From positions 572,501-636,500 of the forward strand of contig NC_061791.1 in assembly GCF_022458985.1 (NCBI RefSeq): 64,000 nucleotides of DNA. Reading direction: 5' to 3'. The translations under genes were made by a program, and so were the position numbers. The notes beneath the pieces are model-generated. The model was not told the origin of the DNA. It worked only from the letters and a program-made list of their open reading frames with translations, and made no database searches. Position 1 is the stretch's first letter, and every line of letters starts with the position of its first letter. This document shows, piece after piece, positions 12,881-24,310 of the stretch. Source of the stretch: Mugil cephalus (Eukaryota > Chordata > Actinopteri > Mugiliformes > Mugilidae).

Positions 12881-13789
12881 GGTTCAGATTTGTAACCCCT
12901 CTAATCGTGTCTGAGAGTCTTCTGCTGATTTGTGTGAGTGATCCAGGTCGTCTCTGCCTGAATCCGGTTAGATTACGTAACGTTTTTCTTTTGCTTGCTG
13001 CTGTACACAGACTCCACTACCGTGACCACAGTTACAAAAAAAAAACATTCAGCATCATCTCTGTTCTGTTGAGCTTGTGTCAATGAGCAGGAAGCTGCAG
13101 GACAAAAATCTGTCCTGCAGATCCATGTGGCCTCACCTACGCCAGCAGAGCAGCATCTGGACGCAGTCGACCAAAAGCCAATGTACATGTTAGCCCGCAT
13201 CTTTTATTATATTCATGTGATTTCACTGGGTAATTACAGCCTCCGTCACGTCTCCGGAGTGCTCCTGGTTACACGTTTAAGACAGACCTTTATTCGTCAG
13301 CCCAAAAAGTTAAAATAGAAACAGTCCCGTGAGTGACCTGCATCGAGGTTTAACATCTGGAACCACAACGGAGAAGATTTCCCAACTCATTCTTCTTTTA
13401 CAAAAACCTTTTTAATAACACTATCTCACCCTTGAGTAAAAAGTGAAAGGGTGGCAGATGGAAAAGATTATGTATGTTAATAGTGGCTGAAGGCAATGTG
13501 AGCCGAAGCCAAATGTTCACAATCTCAACCCACAAATAAGAACAAACTGTGAATGTGAGACCAGACCCGACATCTCATTAAGAACTAAAACATTTACTGA
13601 AATATTCTGTGACAATTCCATCATTTAAGCTCAAATACGTGGAAAAATATTACCCAGGTTCATAAACCTTAAAGTTATACTTTAGCCTGAGGCTCAGATT
13701 ATTCTTTTAAAGTTTGTTCAGATTTTAACAAACACAAAAAAAGTCAAAGATGATTAAAGTTTCGCTAAATAACGAAGAAAAACAAACGA

Positions 13790-14440
13790 CGAGATGAGCT
13801 GTGCTAATAGTTTCCCTTTGTTTCCAGTGTTTGTGCTAAGCTAGGCTAAAAACACATCACGACAACAGTTGAGAAATGATGCATTAAAGGAACGTTCGGT
13901 GAATAAATGAACCACATAAAGAACAAAGGTCTCCTGAACGTTCTTGTCCACATCCCAACCCGGTCCCTGCTGTCTGGCTTTTATCAGACTAAACTGCTCA
14001 GCGGCTGCTGTTATCTGCTGGACGCATCAATTAGCTAGATATAAACGGGGCTATCCACGAAGCACTGGGACGCCGTCCAATCGTCATAAATTCTGGCAGA
14101 GCCGCCGTGTAATCTGACGACGAGCTGCAGATCCCAATTAGGGGAATCCGTCTGCTGCTGGCAACCGAGCCAACGCTGGACAGGAGGAGGCTTTAACTCG
14201 TTTCATTTGTTTCCAGTCTTCATGCTAAGCTAGGCTAAGTGTGGGACAGTACAGAGAACACTAACAGCTCTGTTTGGAAGATTTCAACCAACAGCAACAC
14301 GTTTATTACTGTGTGGTTTGTTTGGTGAAACATTTAAAAGTTGGATTTTTTTATTAATTTTTTTTTTTTCAGTTGATCAATTTACAGTGGTTCCAAATTG
14401 TTTCTTCCTTGTTGCGCTAAGCTAGGCTAAGTGCATGTTG
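13790..14440 (+). repeat. Three copies of a GCTAAGCTAGGCTAA-bearing dispersed repeat
   Basis: GTTTCCAGT...TGCTAAGCTAGGCTAA occurs at about 13823-13850 and 14211-14240, and a shorter form GCGCTAAGCTAGGCTAAGTG at about 14414-14433. The first is followed by a TTAAAGGAAC word. This is a widespread fish non-autonomous element, seen here as fragments; no coding capacity. Confidence 0.5.
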
Positions 14441-16072
14441 GAATTCATTGTAACATTATCTAAATATTACAGCAGTAGCCATCTAAACTAATGCCTCAAA
14501 AGCGCCCTCTATTGGTGACACCAGGCTACAAAGTCAGTGTTGTGACGTTTGGGTGGATGGAGAGGTCAGTAAAACCTAGGACAAGAGGAGCTTGTCATCT
14601 GTTTCAGTTATAGCTATGTTCACACTAACAGTTATTACAGCTAAATGCTACTATTAGCTACACGAAGCATCAATGTTACAGATGCTACATATCAACGTTG
14701 AGTTTAATTCAACTTCTATGATGATTCAATGACGGTGATAAATTAGCATTAGCCTGAAGGTTGTTGTCATAACCGGCAACAGGTATTTGTGTTAGATTTC
14801 CAAGCAGTTTTCTACCAAACATAAGCTTCACCGGGTCAACGTGTCGGTGTTGACCCGGTCTGTCACAGGAAGATGATTCGTAATCAAAGCTCAGATGGTT
14901 GTAGGTGATTTTTCCAGAGATTTTGAAGAACTAAAACCAATCAGAGGCCTGGAAGAGGCTACAGGTTTCCTTAGGGTACAGGTGAGAGGTTACCCTGACT
15001 GTAACCTCCTGAGACCAGAACTTTTGTTTACTGAACATTTTTAATCTAACGTATCTAGAATTAGTTGAACCCAAGGAATATAAAAACTAAGCATCGCCTT
15101 TGAAAAAGAAGTAGTTTTTCAGAAAAAAATAAAGTCCTCATATGTGGACACAGGGATTATTTCAGTGTATAACAATAACGTCACCGATGTGTCACAATTC
15201 TAAAACTACTTATTTCAATCCCTAAACATGAGTGAGCAAAACCAGAGCTGCAAACAATGAAGTCCCAATGTCCTCAAATGAGTCCCTGCTAATCAGTGAC
15301 GCTGTAGCTCGTTGCTATTGATATAATTTGTTAAATGTGTGCGTCATGTCAAACTAGAACATGTAATAAACATAAATAAAGACACAACTGTAAAATTTGG
15401 AGGACGGAGGGTCTCAGGAGGATAGAGAGTTTTCCTTCGTGGTTTTCACTGACCTCTAACTCCTCTGCGCTGGAATGACGTCAGGATCTGAGTCTTTAAA
15501 ACTTTAAGCGCTGCCCTTAAAGAACTTCTAAAATGTCCTCATCACAGCCGTCACGATGACTGACGCCTCATTTCAGAGAGGCGCTAGAAGACGAATTCAT
15601 AACGAATACGAATGACACGTCTCCAACGCTCATATAAATAAACAGACATAAGTCGCGGAGCATTTACGTGGATTCATTATCAGGTTTCTATTTATGTCTT
15701 GGTCGAGGCATTTAATCCGTTGGGGTGTCTGATGCTTTGCGTGACAAGGGAGCAACACAAGAAATATTGCCGGGCGCTGCAGCACGACTAATTAAACCGC
15801 TGCTGCTGCTCTCAGCCATCAGCCACGATTAGCGCCATTAAAACGTCGCTGTCAGAAGGAAACATGCGACGCTGGAGCTCGACTGGAGACGACCACGGAG
15901 GCTTCTGGCTCCGATTCACCGCTCCAATATGAAATGATCATCGTTAGCCTCCATCCTCACTCGGCTCTGCACTGGAAGCACGAGAGACAATGCAGCGAGG
16001 AGGTTACGCAACACAACACACACTGATATATAAATATATTTATATAGATAAACACAGACTGGCAGTCCTCAG

Positions 16073-16256
16073 CTGTGACCTCCAGAGCTGCTTGAAAAAA
16101 CTAGGAGAGCTGTTAGAGAGCAAAGATGAGGCTGAGCTCATCCCGGCCAAAAAGGAGCAACGATGGACTCCAGAGGAAACGAAGCTCTACATGTTCAGGA
16201 CGTTCGTCCAGAGAGTTCGAAGCTTAGAGTTCGAAGAGATGCAGCTGAGAAAGTAA
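16073..16256 (+). other. Unidentified exon-like reading frame
   Basis: After a possible acceptor (GGCAGTCCTCAG) an open frame of about 60 codons begins CDLQSCLKKLGELLESKDEA. It continues through KEQRWTPEETKLYMF and ends EEMQLRK. It finishes either at a possible donor (AAA/GTAAAA, 16252) or at TAA. Its balanced charged composition and lack of repeats look more protein-like than the surrounding frames. I do not recognise the family and found no partner exons, so it may be a lone exon, a retrocopy fragment or chance. Confidence 0.25.
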
Positions 16257-18762
16257 AAATGTAACATTTGTAAATGTAAGAAGAAGGAACAGTTCTGGTG
16301 AGAAGGTGGTTACCAGACTCTGATCTGATCCCAACCAGGAGACCAGGGGAACTTTCCTCCTCCGATAAATAGATTCTCCAGAGAATCCTGTGAGTGACGA
16401 TGATCCGAGGAACCACACGTCATCATCTAGAGTCAAGAAACTTTCTGGAAATGTTCTGGATCCTCACGTCTTAAAGTCATGATTCCTGCTGTGTCTCTTC
16501 TGGCTCTAATAATAATAATGATAATAATTACTACGGTAGTTGATTAATGTGCTGTAAACCAGTGCTTCACAGCCGCTTTTGATCATTCTCTACTTTGAAC
16601 AGGGGTGAATAAAAATAAAAATCCTGACAAATTACACATGTTTAAATTTATTGAACTAAGCCAAAGTAATACTTCACAACAAATCAAAAGTCAATAACAC
16701 CAAAAAAGTAGATCACTTGAATCAATAAAGTCAAAAGAAACACTGCAATAAAGCAACAGCAGCCAAAGTACATCCATTCATGAGGCAGGTGAGTCAGTGA
16801 ATGTTTCCTGCATTAGTGGATTCAATGAGTCTGTTTTCACCGCACTTTTTTTATTTTTTCCAAAACAGGGCGACAAGCTTCACCCTGAAACTCTTAAATC
16901 ACACTCAGTGTTGAGTTGGGATCCGAGAAGCATCTCACAGAGACAGATGTGGTAAAAGGTTGGAGAATGTGGACTGGTCTCTGACCAATGAGCCGGTCAT
17001 GTCCAGGCTTTAAGAAAAGTCAATGAAAGAAAACAAAACATGCTCTGAAAAACTTCTGTCAAGGAAAAACCTAAACTAAAAATCACTCCAGGAGGAAAAA
17101 CTCAAAACACCGAAGCCAAAACCAAAGGAAAAACTATTACTATGAAAACTTACGAACAAAAACGCACTCTCAGGAGGAAACGGGACAAAAACCAAATAAC
17201 GATCGTGACCAAGGCTCGAGGACAAAGACGAACACTCACACAAAGGACCAGGGAGACGCAGACTGTTTGAACTGATGGAGGTGATGGGGAACAGGTGGAA
17301 GTAATCGGGAATCAGGGAAGATCAGACCAGTGACACATGAGGAAAGACAAGTGACCTGAAACAGGAGAGATACCCTTCAAAATAAAACAGGAAGTGACGA
17401 GACAAAACATGGAGACAGGACAAAAACCCAACATGACGTCATCGCGGTGACACAACCCAGACGTCCCTGAGCCTGGATCCAGAGACGTGTCATGTCTCCA
17501 TTCCCACCAGTGGACGCACCGGTGTAGATCAACGCAACCTCGACATGAAACACCTGAACGTCTCATTAAGAGTCAAACTCCACCAAGAACCTGGAAACAG
17601 AGTTACTTATTATCTAGTCTGTGAGTAAAGATAAACGCTGCTTTAATACATGAGAAGCAACTGTGTAGAAATGTCACAATATTATTTAGTCAAATACTCA
17701 ACATGTAGAAATCTTGTGTTTTCCTCAGACATCAGCTGCCGTGTCCGTCCTCTCCATCGTATTAATCTCTGCTGCAGACGCTTTAAGCCTCTGGTTGCAT
17801 AAGAACCAATCTCTGCTTGGTTCACTCTCAGGTAGAGGAAAGACTGAATTCACCTGAAACTGAATCCAAGCTTCTGCCTCAGGTGTAACGGTCTCAAATA
17901 TCGTGTAGGAACGTTTATCTGGTTCCGTTAGGAACTGATTCAGCTCCTGCAACGATCTGCTGGACCAATCAGATCCTTCACAACTCATGAACTTTGATAT
18001 TACTAACAATTATCTTCAAACACTCCAGAAATAATGGACTTTTTCCATCATAGAAATTGATCAAGAGAATTTTCAAAAACTTCTTGTGGTTAAAATCCTT
18101 TAGAGGGAACTGATCCACTATCCACTCGGTAACGATGAGTCCAGATAAGAGCTCTAAGCCATGGGACTATATGTTTTTATGCTCCTGATCTCGGACAGAA
18201 TCACGTTTAAACACGAGTCTACAAACTATATGTCATGGAAATAAAAATACAGAGATTTACAGACTCCTGATCTTCACTGTCCTCAAGCATCAGCGTAAAA
18301 ACAACCTTTAAACTACTGAACCAGCAGCGACTCATCTAAAAACAGACTGAATCCACCACCGCTCTGCAGAAAGAAAAAAAAAATGTCAGATCAAGATGGC
18401 AACGTGAAGTAGGTTATTTAAAACCTGGGCTGCACCCGGTCATTAGCCGGAGCCGTGAGCGTAGAAGAGAGCACACGAGTAAATAGAAAATGATTGCCTC
18501 ATTGGCGTGTGATAATTAAGGGTTTTCAGCCGAGCTGCTCAGCTGGCTCGGGGTCTGTGACATGGAAATGTAAGACTCAGATGAGCTTACGTAACCTAAT
18601 TGTTTAGCCTCGGAGAAGAACTTCCAAATGGAAAGCATGGCGAGGGCCTGAATTAATCAAATATATGTAAACTCTAGCGAGAACGCTAATTAATCCCTCT
18701 CGGTGCTCACGCCCTCCGCTGCCAGCGCCTTCCTGGCTAAATTCTTCATCAAACCAACCGGA

Positions 18763-18786
18763 GGGGGGGGGGGGGGGGGGGGGGGG
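18763..18786. repeat. Poly-G tract of 24
   Basis: Twenty-four consecutive G residues on the plus strand between unique sequence; the exact length is uncertain. Confidence 0.9.
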
Positions 18787-19573
18787 TATAATTGCAACAA
18801 TTCACAAAAACACATCCACGATAACGTCACCTCTACTTTCATAGCACACGCCAACTCATCCAACAAATCTCTGCTCTGATGAATGTAGAAAACGCAGATA
18901 ATCGTGTTGGTAATTATCCTCAGAGGAAGCCAGAAATAGAAATAATTTACATTTAGTTAAAGCTGTCGAGGAAAGATGAAGCAACGCTGCACAGGTTGTT
19001 AAGGTTCCCTTAACCTTTACGCTCTCCTCGCACATTTTTATTTATGTGTTTGGTGATTATTTTGACTGTGTTGCAACTTGGAGCAGGAATTTTTGCTGGA
19101 ACTTTTCATTTTAAGCCTTTTTTTTTGACTGTTTTGACTCGTCTCATTTACATCCTCGTGATGTGTTCTGCAGCCTCTGGGCACCTTTGTGGCAAAAATA
19201 ATAAGCATTTAAATGGCAGCCTGGTTATATGATTATATGAAGTATTAATAGTTTAAAAAATACACACAAACGAGTTATTTTCCATAACATAAACAGTAGG
19301 ATGGATTTCTACCAGTCCCATTGACTTCCATTGAAACTACATTTTTTAATCTTTTTGTCATTCCAGTATCAAACCATGTATTCTGTAACGTCAGCACTTC
19401 ATTTAGAAGACAAATATTCCATTTGACGTTTTCACTGCATCATTTTCCTGTTGTAGGTTGATGCATGAATTCTTGTAAATTTGTCATTTAGATTATGGAG
19501 CCGTGTGACAACCAGGGCTACGCAGGCATGTGTGCAGAAGAAAAGATATTGATGCATGATGATTTTATGGCAC

Positions 19574-19575
<2 letters not shown>

Positions 19576-19618
<43 letters not shown>
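19576..19618. repeat. (GT)n microsatellite
   Basis: About 21 GT dinucleotides without interruption. Confidence 0.95.
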
Positions 19619-19620
<2 letters not shown>

Positions 19621-20569
19621 AGAGGGAGTAAATTTGACACAAGGTTAAAAAAGCTTGACCTTATTGCGCCTGCTGCATTTTATCTTTCAGAAACAGAAAT
19701 CCAAGAAAGAAAACGTTTAAAGCTTCAAATACATTTGATATATTTAACGGATGAACGTTTCATTATGTAGCACAACCAGCTAATAAAAAGACTTGATTGC
19801 ACATAAGCAGCAGACCTGGTCCTATCAGTGCAGATTATATTTTAGTTGGTTGTGTTTCTGCAAGCGACAAGAAAAAAAAAAAGAAAAAAAAAAAAGAATG
19901 AAATAAGCAGAAAAGAAGCAAACAGCAGCATCAGAGGAAGGTTATCTAACCGGACCAACGCTTCCACATGAGAGGCTGCCGCCATCACTTCTGCATCATC
20001 TGCTTTAAGTGCAGCAGCGTAACTGCACCTACACCAACGCCGATCAAACCTCCACACCTCCAGCGTTTGTCCAGTGGCGCGTTGTCGTTGGAAAACAGAG
20101 GCTAGTGTTGTGTTTAATGCAGTTACGTAAGAGACAGAGAGAGAGAGAAACTCCTACATCCACAAAATGTCACAGATGAATTCATGAGGCTCATTTCTGG
20201 CTGCTTTTAACCTTCAGCTGTTTTCCTGTGATTCGTTTCCTTAAGATGAGAACGGTTAAAATAGCTGTAGCTTGGTTTGGTTCAGGAGCTTCACTTAGTG
20301 GCGTCTGGAGAGACAAAGACTTCTTGTACTTTTTTATGTCTTTGTTTTTTTCCGTCAAGGTCATGTTTTCTGTTATGCTCGTTTCTCTTCTTCTCTCATT
20401 TCTGACATTGTCTTTGTGATCACTTGCTTCCCTCTGATGTGTCTCATTGTTCATCCTCTAGTCGTGTCTTCGTCTTTCACTTTCCTTCTCAAAGTCTTCC
20501 AGTGTTTCAGTCTTTAGTCTAAAGGATCTGTTCATATATAAACTGGACGTCTTTGTCTCTGTAGACGAC

Positions 20570-21420
20570 CAGTTGGCCGCTAGTTGACGTCCAAGGCTCT
20601 GGTTGCCATGGTAACCCTCTTGTACATATTCTCCAGTGAAACAAACACAACATATAAACCTTGATTAGTTATGTTTGGAGCAGAATCGACTCCGTCTCCA
20701 TGATGAAGCACGGAGGTAACAGCATCATGTTGTGGAGCTGCTTTAGTGAAGGTGGAGGGCGGAGCTAGCTCTTCTTCCACTGGAAACAAAAATACTGCTA
20801 GTGTTGTTACGAGAGGAAAACTGCACTGCATTAGGAAAGTTTGCTCTGGAGGCGGCCATCTTGTTTTGACCGTTATTATGTGACGACGTTCAGACGTCTC
20901 CTCTGAGGTGAAAAGTTTTTTGGAGAATTTGGCTTCAGCAACTGTTTGATGCCACAATGTTCTGCAGTTAGCTGAGATAATGTAGCTAATGCTATTAGCA
21001 GGGCAACTGAGCTAGCCTGAGCTTGGAGAATTAGACACAAATATATTAAAGAAACTATAACAAATTTGAAAGAATATACAAAGAATATGTAGAGGAAAAT
21101 AGAAATATAGAGACGTTCTGTACGTACAGTGTGGATGGTTAAAATTGCTAAAGCTGCGTTAAATGCTAACGTCATCTGGACTGTTGTAACTTAAACCAAC
21201 TTTAAAGGAAAAGCTAGGGCTAAATAGTTAGCTACGGTAAAGATTGATGTTCCTTGGACTACTGTTGTAGCTCAAGCTAAAGTCAAGCTAGCTGCTGTAG
21301 CACCAGGCAGTTGTTCTCTAGTGGACGTCCCGACTCTTCTTCTTCTTCTTCGTCTTACTCCAGCTGCTATCATCATGGTGGAGCTGGAGGCAGGAACCAA
21401 CATGGTGGACGATGTTTTTG
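20570..21420 (+). mobile_element. Degraded Tc1/mariner-type element, copy 1
   Basis: Positions about 20700-20760 read like the Tc1 transposase core (AAGCACGGAGGTAACAGCAT, equivalent to K-HGG-S-IM). The block closes near 21333-21412 with GCTGCTATCATCATG and AGGAACCAACATGGTGGACG. The same two segments recur in the same order at 24090-24310, so this is one dispersed family. The frame is not open. It is an old copy with a larger internal segment than copy 2. Confidence 0.55.
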
Positions 21421-22019
21421 AGTCGCATGTCAATCAACTGGATCAGTCGCTCCCATTGGTCCAGATCAGAATGTTAAGTCGCTAAAATCAAGTCAATACT
21501 GAATGAAAAGAGTTTTATCAGAAACTTAAAGCAGACGGAGAGGATGAGACGGCGTTTTAATAAAACACTGTGGTTCTAGGGAAACTATTCTGGCAGGAGA
21601 ACAATGTTCCGAGAGGAACTTGGCGTCGGTTTCAGTGATAAACAGTCGATGCTTTTCTGTTTCACTTTGACCTAAAACACTGAAACGTTTTTCATGTGTT
21701 TAAACCCACGTGCATCATTTTAAAATAGTTCATAAACAAAGCTGCCTCCTAGAAATATGTTAACACACAACAAGATGGTTAATTAATATTCACGACTGCT
21801 GAGGACTCATCAACTCTGAATGGTTCTGGTTTCAGCTTTATTTACTACAGCAGCAGTAAAGAGTCACTGTGTTTGTCCTGTTAATGAACTCAGAGACACA
21901 GATAGAAGTCAGATAATATAGAAACAGACTGTTTAAGATTCTTTATGAAGATGAAGCTAGAGTCAGTGCAGTAACCAGTGCCATTCAATACTTTCTGTAC
22001 AAATGTCAATGGATATTTA

Positions 22020-22135
22020 TTCTATTTTATCTTATTATTGGTCTTTTACACAGCCCACTCTTTATTCTTGTTATCTTGTTATTCTGTGGGACAAATAAAG
22101 GTTTTCTGTTCTAATTCTAATTCTAATTAGATTAA
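22020..22135 (+). mobile_element. 3' end of a LINE-type retroposon with short tail repeats
   Basis: The segment ends GGGACAAATAAAGGTTTTCT followed by three TTCTAA units. This is the usual layout of fish L2-like LINE 3' ends. Only the terminal fragment is visible. Confidence 0.45.
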
Positions 22136-22149
22136 TATAAAATAACAAT

Positions 22150-22150
22150 G

Positions 22151-22183
<33 letters not shown>
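22150..22183. repeat. (ATA)n microsatellite
   Basis: About eleven AAT/ATA triplets just after the LINE-like tail, probably grown from it. Confidence 0.9.
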
Positions 22184-22185
<2 letters not shown>

Positions 22186-24089
22186 TGGTTTAAGAAAAAA
22201 ACAGGAGCAGTGTGATGTTGAGAACTCCTCACCAAGCAGTGGACAAACCCAACGCTGGTAATTTGATTTTGTTTATTTGCACATTTAAGATAGAAAACAT
22301 TAAAAATGGCAAGTAAATAAATAAATAAATAAGTAAATAAATAAATAAATGTATCAGCAGCTTCGTATTCTGCAGGACGTTGCTGTAGTTTGAGGCTCAG
22401 ATCAGATTCATGCTCTGAGTTTACGTCCGATGACCGATGATTCTAGATGGATGCGTTCCTGTTATGATGACCTGGATCCACGGCCGTCAGTAATGGACGG
22501 TAATGGACCCCCCCTTCCTGAATTTGCTGCTATTTTTAGGAGCTTAAAGAGGGAAAATCCTGTTTCATTATCCACAGACGAGGTGGCACAACTGCGTCAC
22601 ATAACGTCTTAGTTGTTGGTGGTTTTGGGCCGACGGGGGCACGTTCGCCTCCATGTGCCACATCAGTCATGCATGAACACACAGATTTAATTACTCAGTG
22701 ATAATATTCACCATGTCTAACCCCAGATATAAATAGACGACGTGCTGTTTGTAGTAATCAGAGCGGAGCTGCTGTTGGTGTTGCAGCGCACCAACAGAAA
22801 GCGATGATCACATGATTCCGGGCAACCAATCAGGGCAGAGCTCGCTTTGGCTAATGCTAACGACGCGGCCTTTGATAAAAAACCCCGGGGCCAAACCGCT
22901 GTGGACGCTGGTCACAGATGTGTCAGAGCGTTTTAGGTTTTATTTCCTCCTGGTGTCAAACAAACAGTTATGTGAACAATGAAGTTAATAAAGTTAATTA
23001 AAAAAAACTCAACAGTGATAATAAACAATCAGGTTGCACGCCTAGCATTAGCATTAGCATTCCTAGCGTCCCATCTGTGTAAACACAGAATATTATGAAT
23101 CCTGGAACCGACTAATTCTTTCTTACAGCTGCATGAGAACCACAGTGCTACAGCCACATCAGCTGTTCATGCTATGTTAGCTTAGCTTAGCTAGAAACTT
23201 AGTATTAGGACTCCTAGCATCACATTAGCAGCTAGCTACTGATCCCATCTGTGTTAACACAGAGAATATTATAAATGCATGAACCGACTCTTTTATTATC
23301 TTTTATTCTGAAATCACTACGATAAACAATCTTACATCCACATCAGCTGTTCATGCTACGCGAGCTTAGCTTAGCATATCAGAACTATTGTTTGTCCCAG
23401 CTATTAGCTAAGAGATAAGACGGTTGTAATCGCAGTGAGTGATTCATTTATTGTATTGGAACAAATCTCATTAATCTACACTGGTGCACTTTTAACTACG
23501 TGGTTTTGTTGTTGATCTCGTTAATGGTCAAATAAAACATCAAATAATAATGATAATCATTTTTCAGAGGTTTCAGACCAGATTTTGTGAAGTGCCTTGA
23601 GAGATTTTTATATAAATGTCTCCTGTTATTTCTTGCTGTGCTCTGTAAACCTCATCATGTCGACTATCTTCAGCTTTTCTGATGGAATTAGTTCACGGGT
23701 GTGTTGATCTGCAGCAGCTGAACGTCGCTCTGCAGCTCTTCTCCTTCACACTTCCCTCTCAGAGAGGATGAAGTGTGAAGTCGTGGGCCGAGTCGACGCC
23801 GCTCGCTGTTCCTTCATTCATGTCAGGCCGTTAAATAACCCGAGAACGAGCCAGCGTTACTGAACAGGAACGTTTGAGAAACCAACCCAACGCCGATGCT
23901 GAACTAAGACAGACATTATTTTTATTAATATAACATTATACTTATTAATTATTAATACTCTGGTTTAAAGTCAAACAAGCAGAAACGAAGCAGCACTGTA
24001 GTCAATCGGAGAAGCTACATTATGAAATTATGTCACATGCTAATATTTAATTTTAACGTAACTGAGCATCACTGTGGTTTTGTTAGCAT

Positions 24090-24310
24090 TCTAGCAGCTG
24101 CTCTCTAGTCGACGTCTCCATGGTGAAGCATGGAGGTAACAGCATCATGTTGTGAAGCTGCTTTAGTGAAGATGGAGGGAATCATGAATATGTCTAGTGT
24201 GTGGGGGGAGCTAGCTCTTCTTCTTCTTCTTCTTCTTCTTCTTCCTCCAAGCTGCTATCATCATGTTAGACCATGTTGGCAGGAACCAAAATGGTGGACG
24301 CCAGTGTTTT
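24090..24310 (+). mobile_element. Degraded Tc1/mariner-type element, copy 2
   Basis: AAGCATGGAGGTAACAGCAT then GCTGCTTTAGTGAAGATGG at about 24127-24175 matches copy 1 at 20.7 kb and the KHGG..SIM block of Tc1 transposases. A (TTC)n tract at 24217-24246 and a shared GCTGCTATCATCATG segment follow. No open frame remains. Confidence 0.55.
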
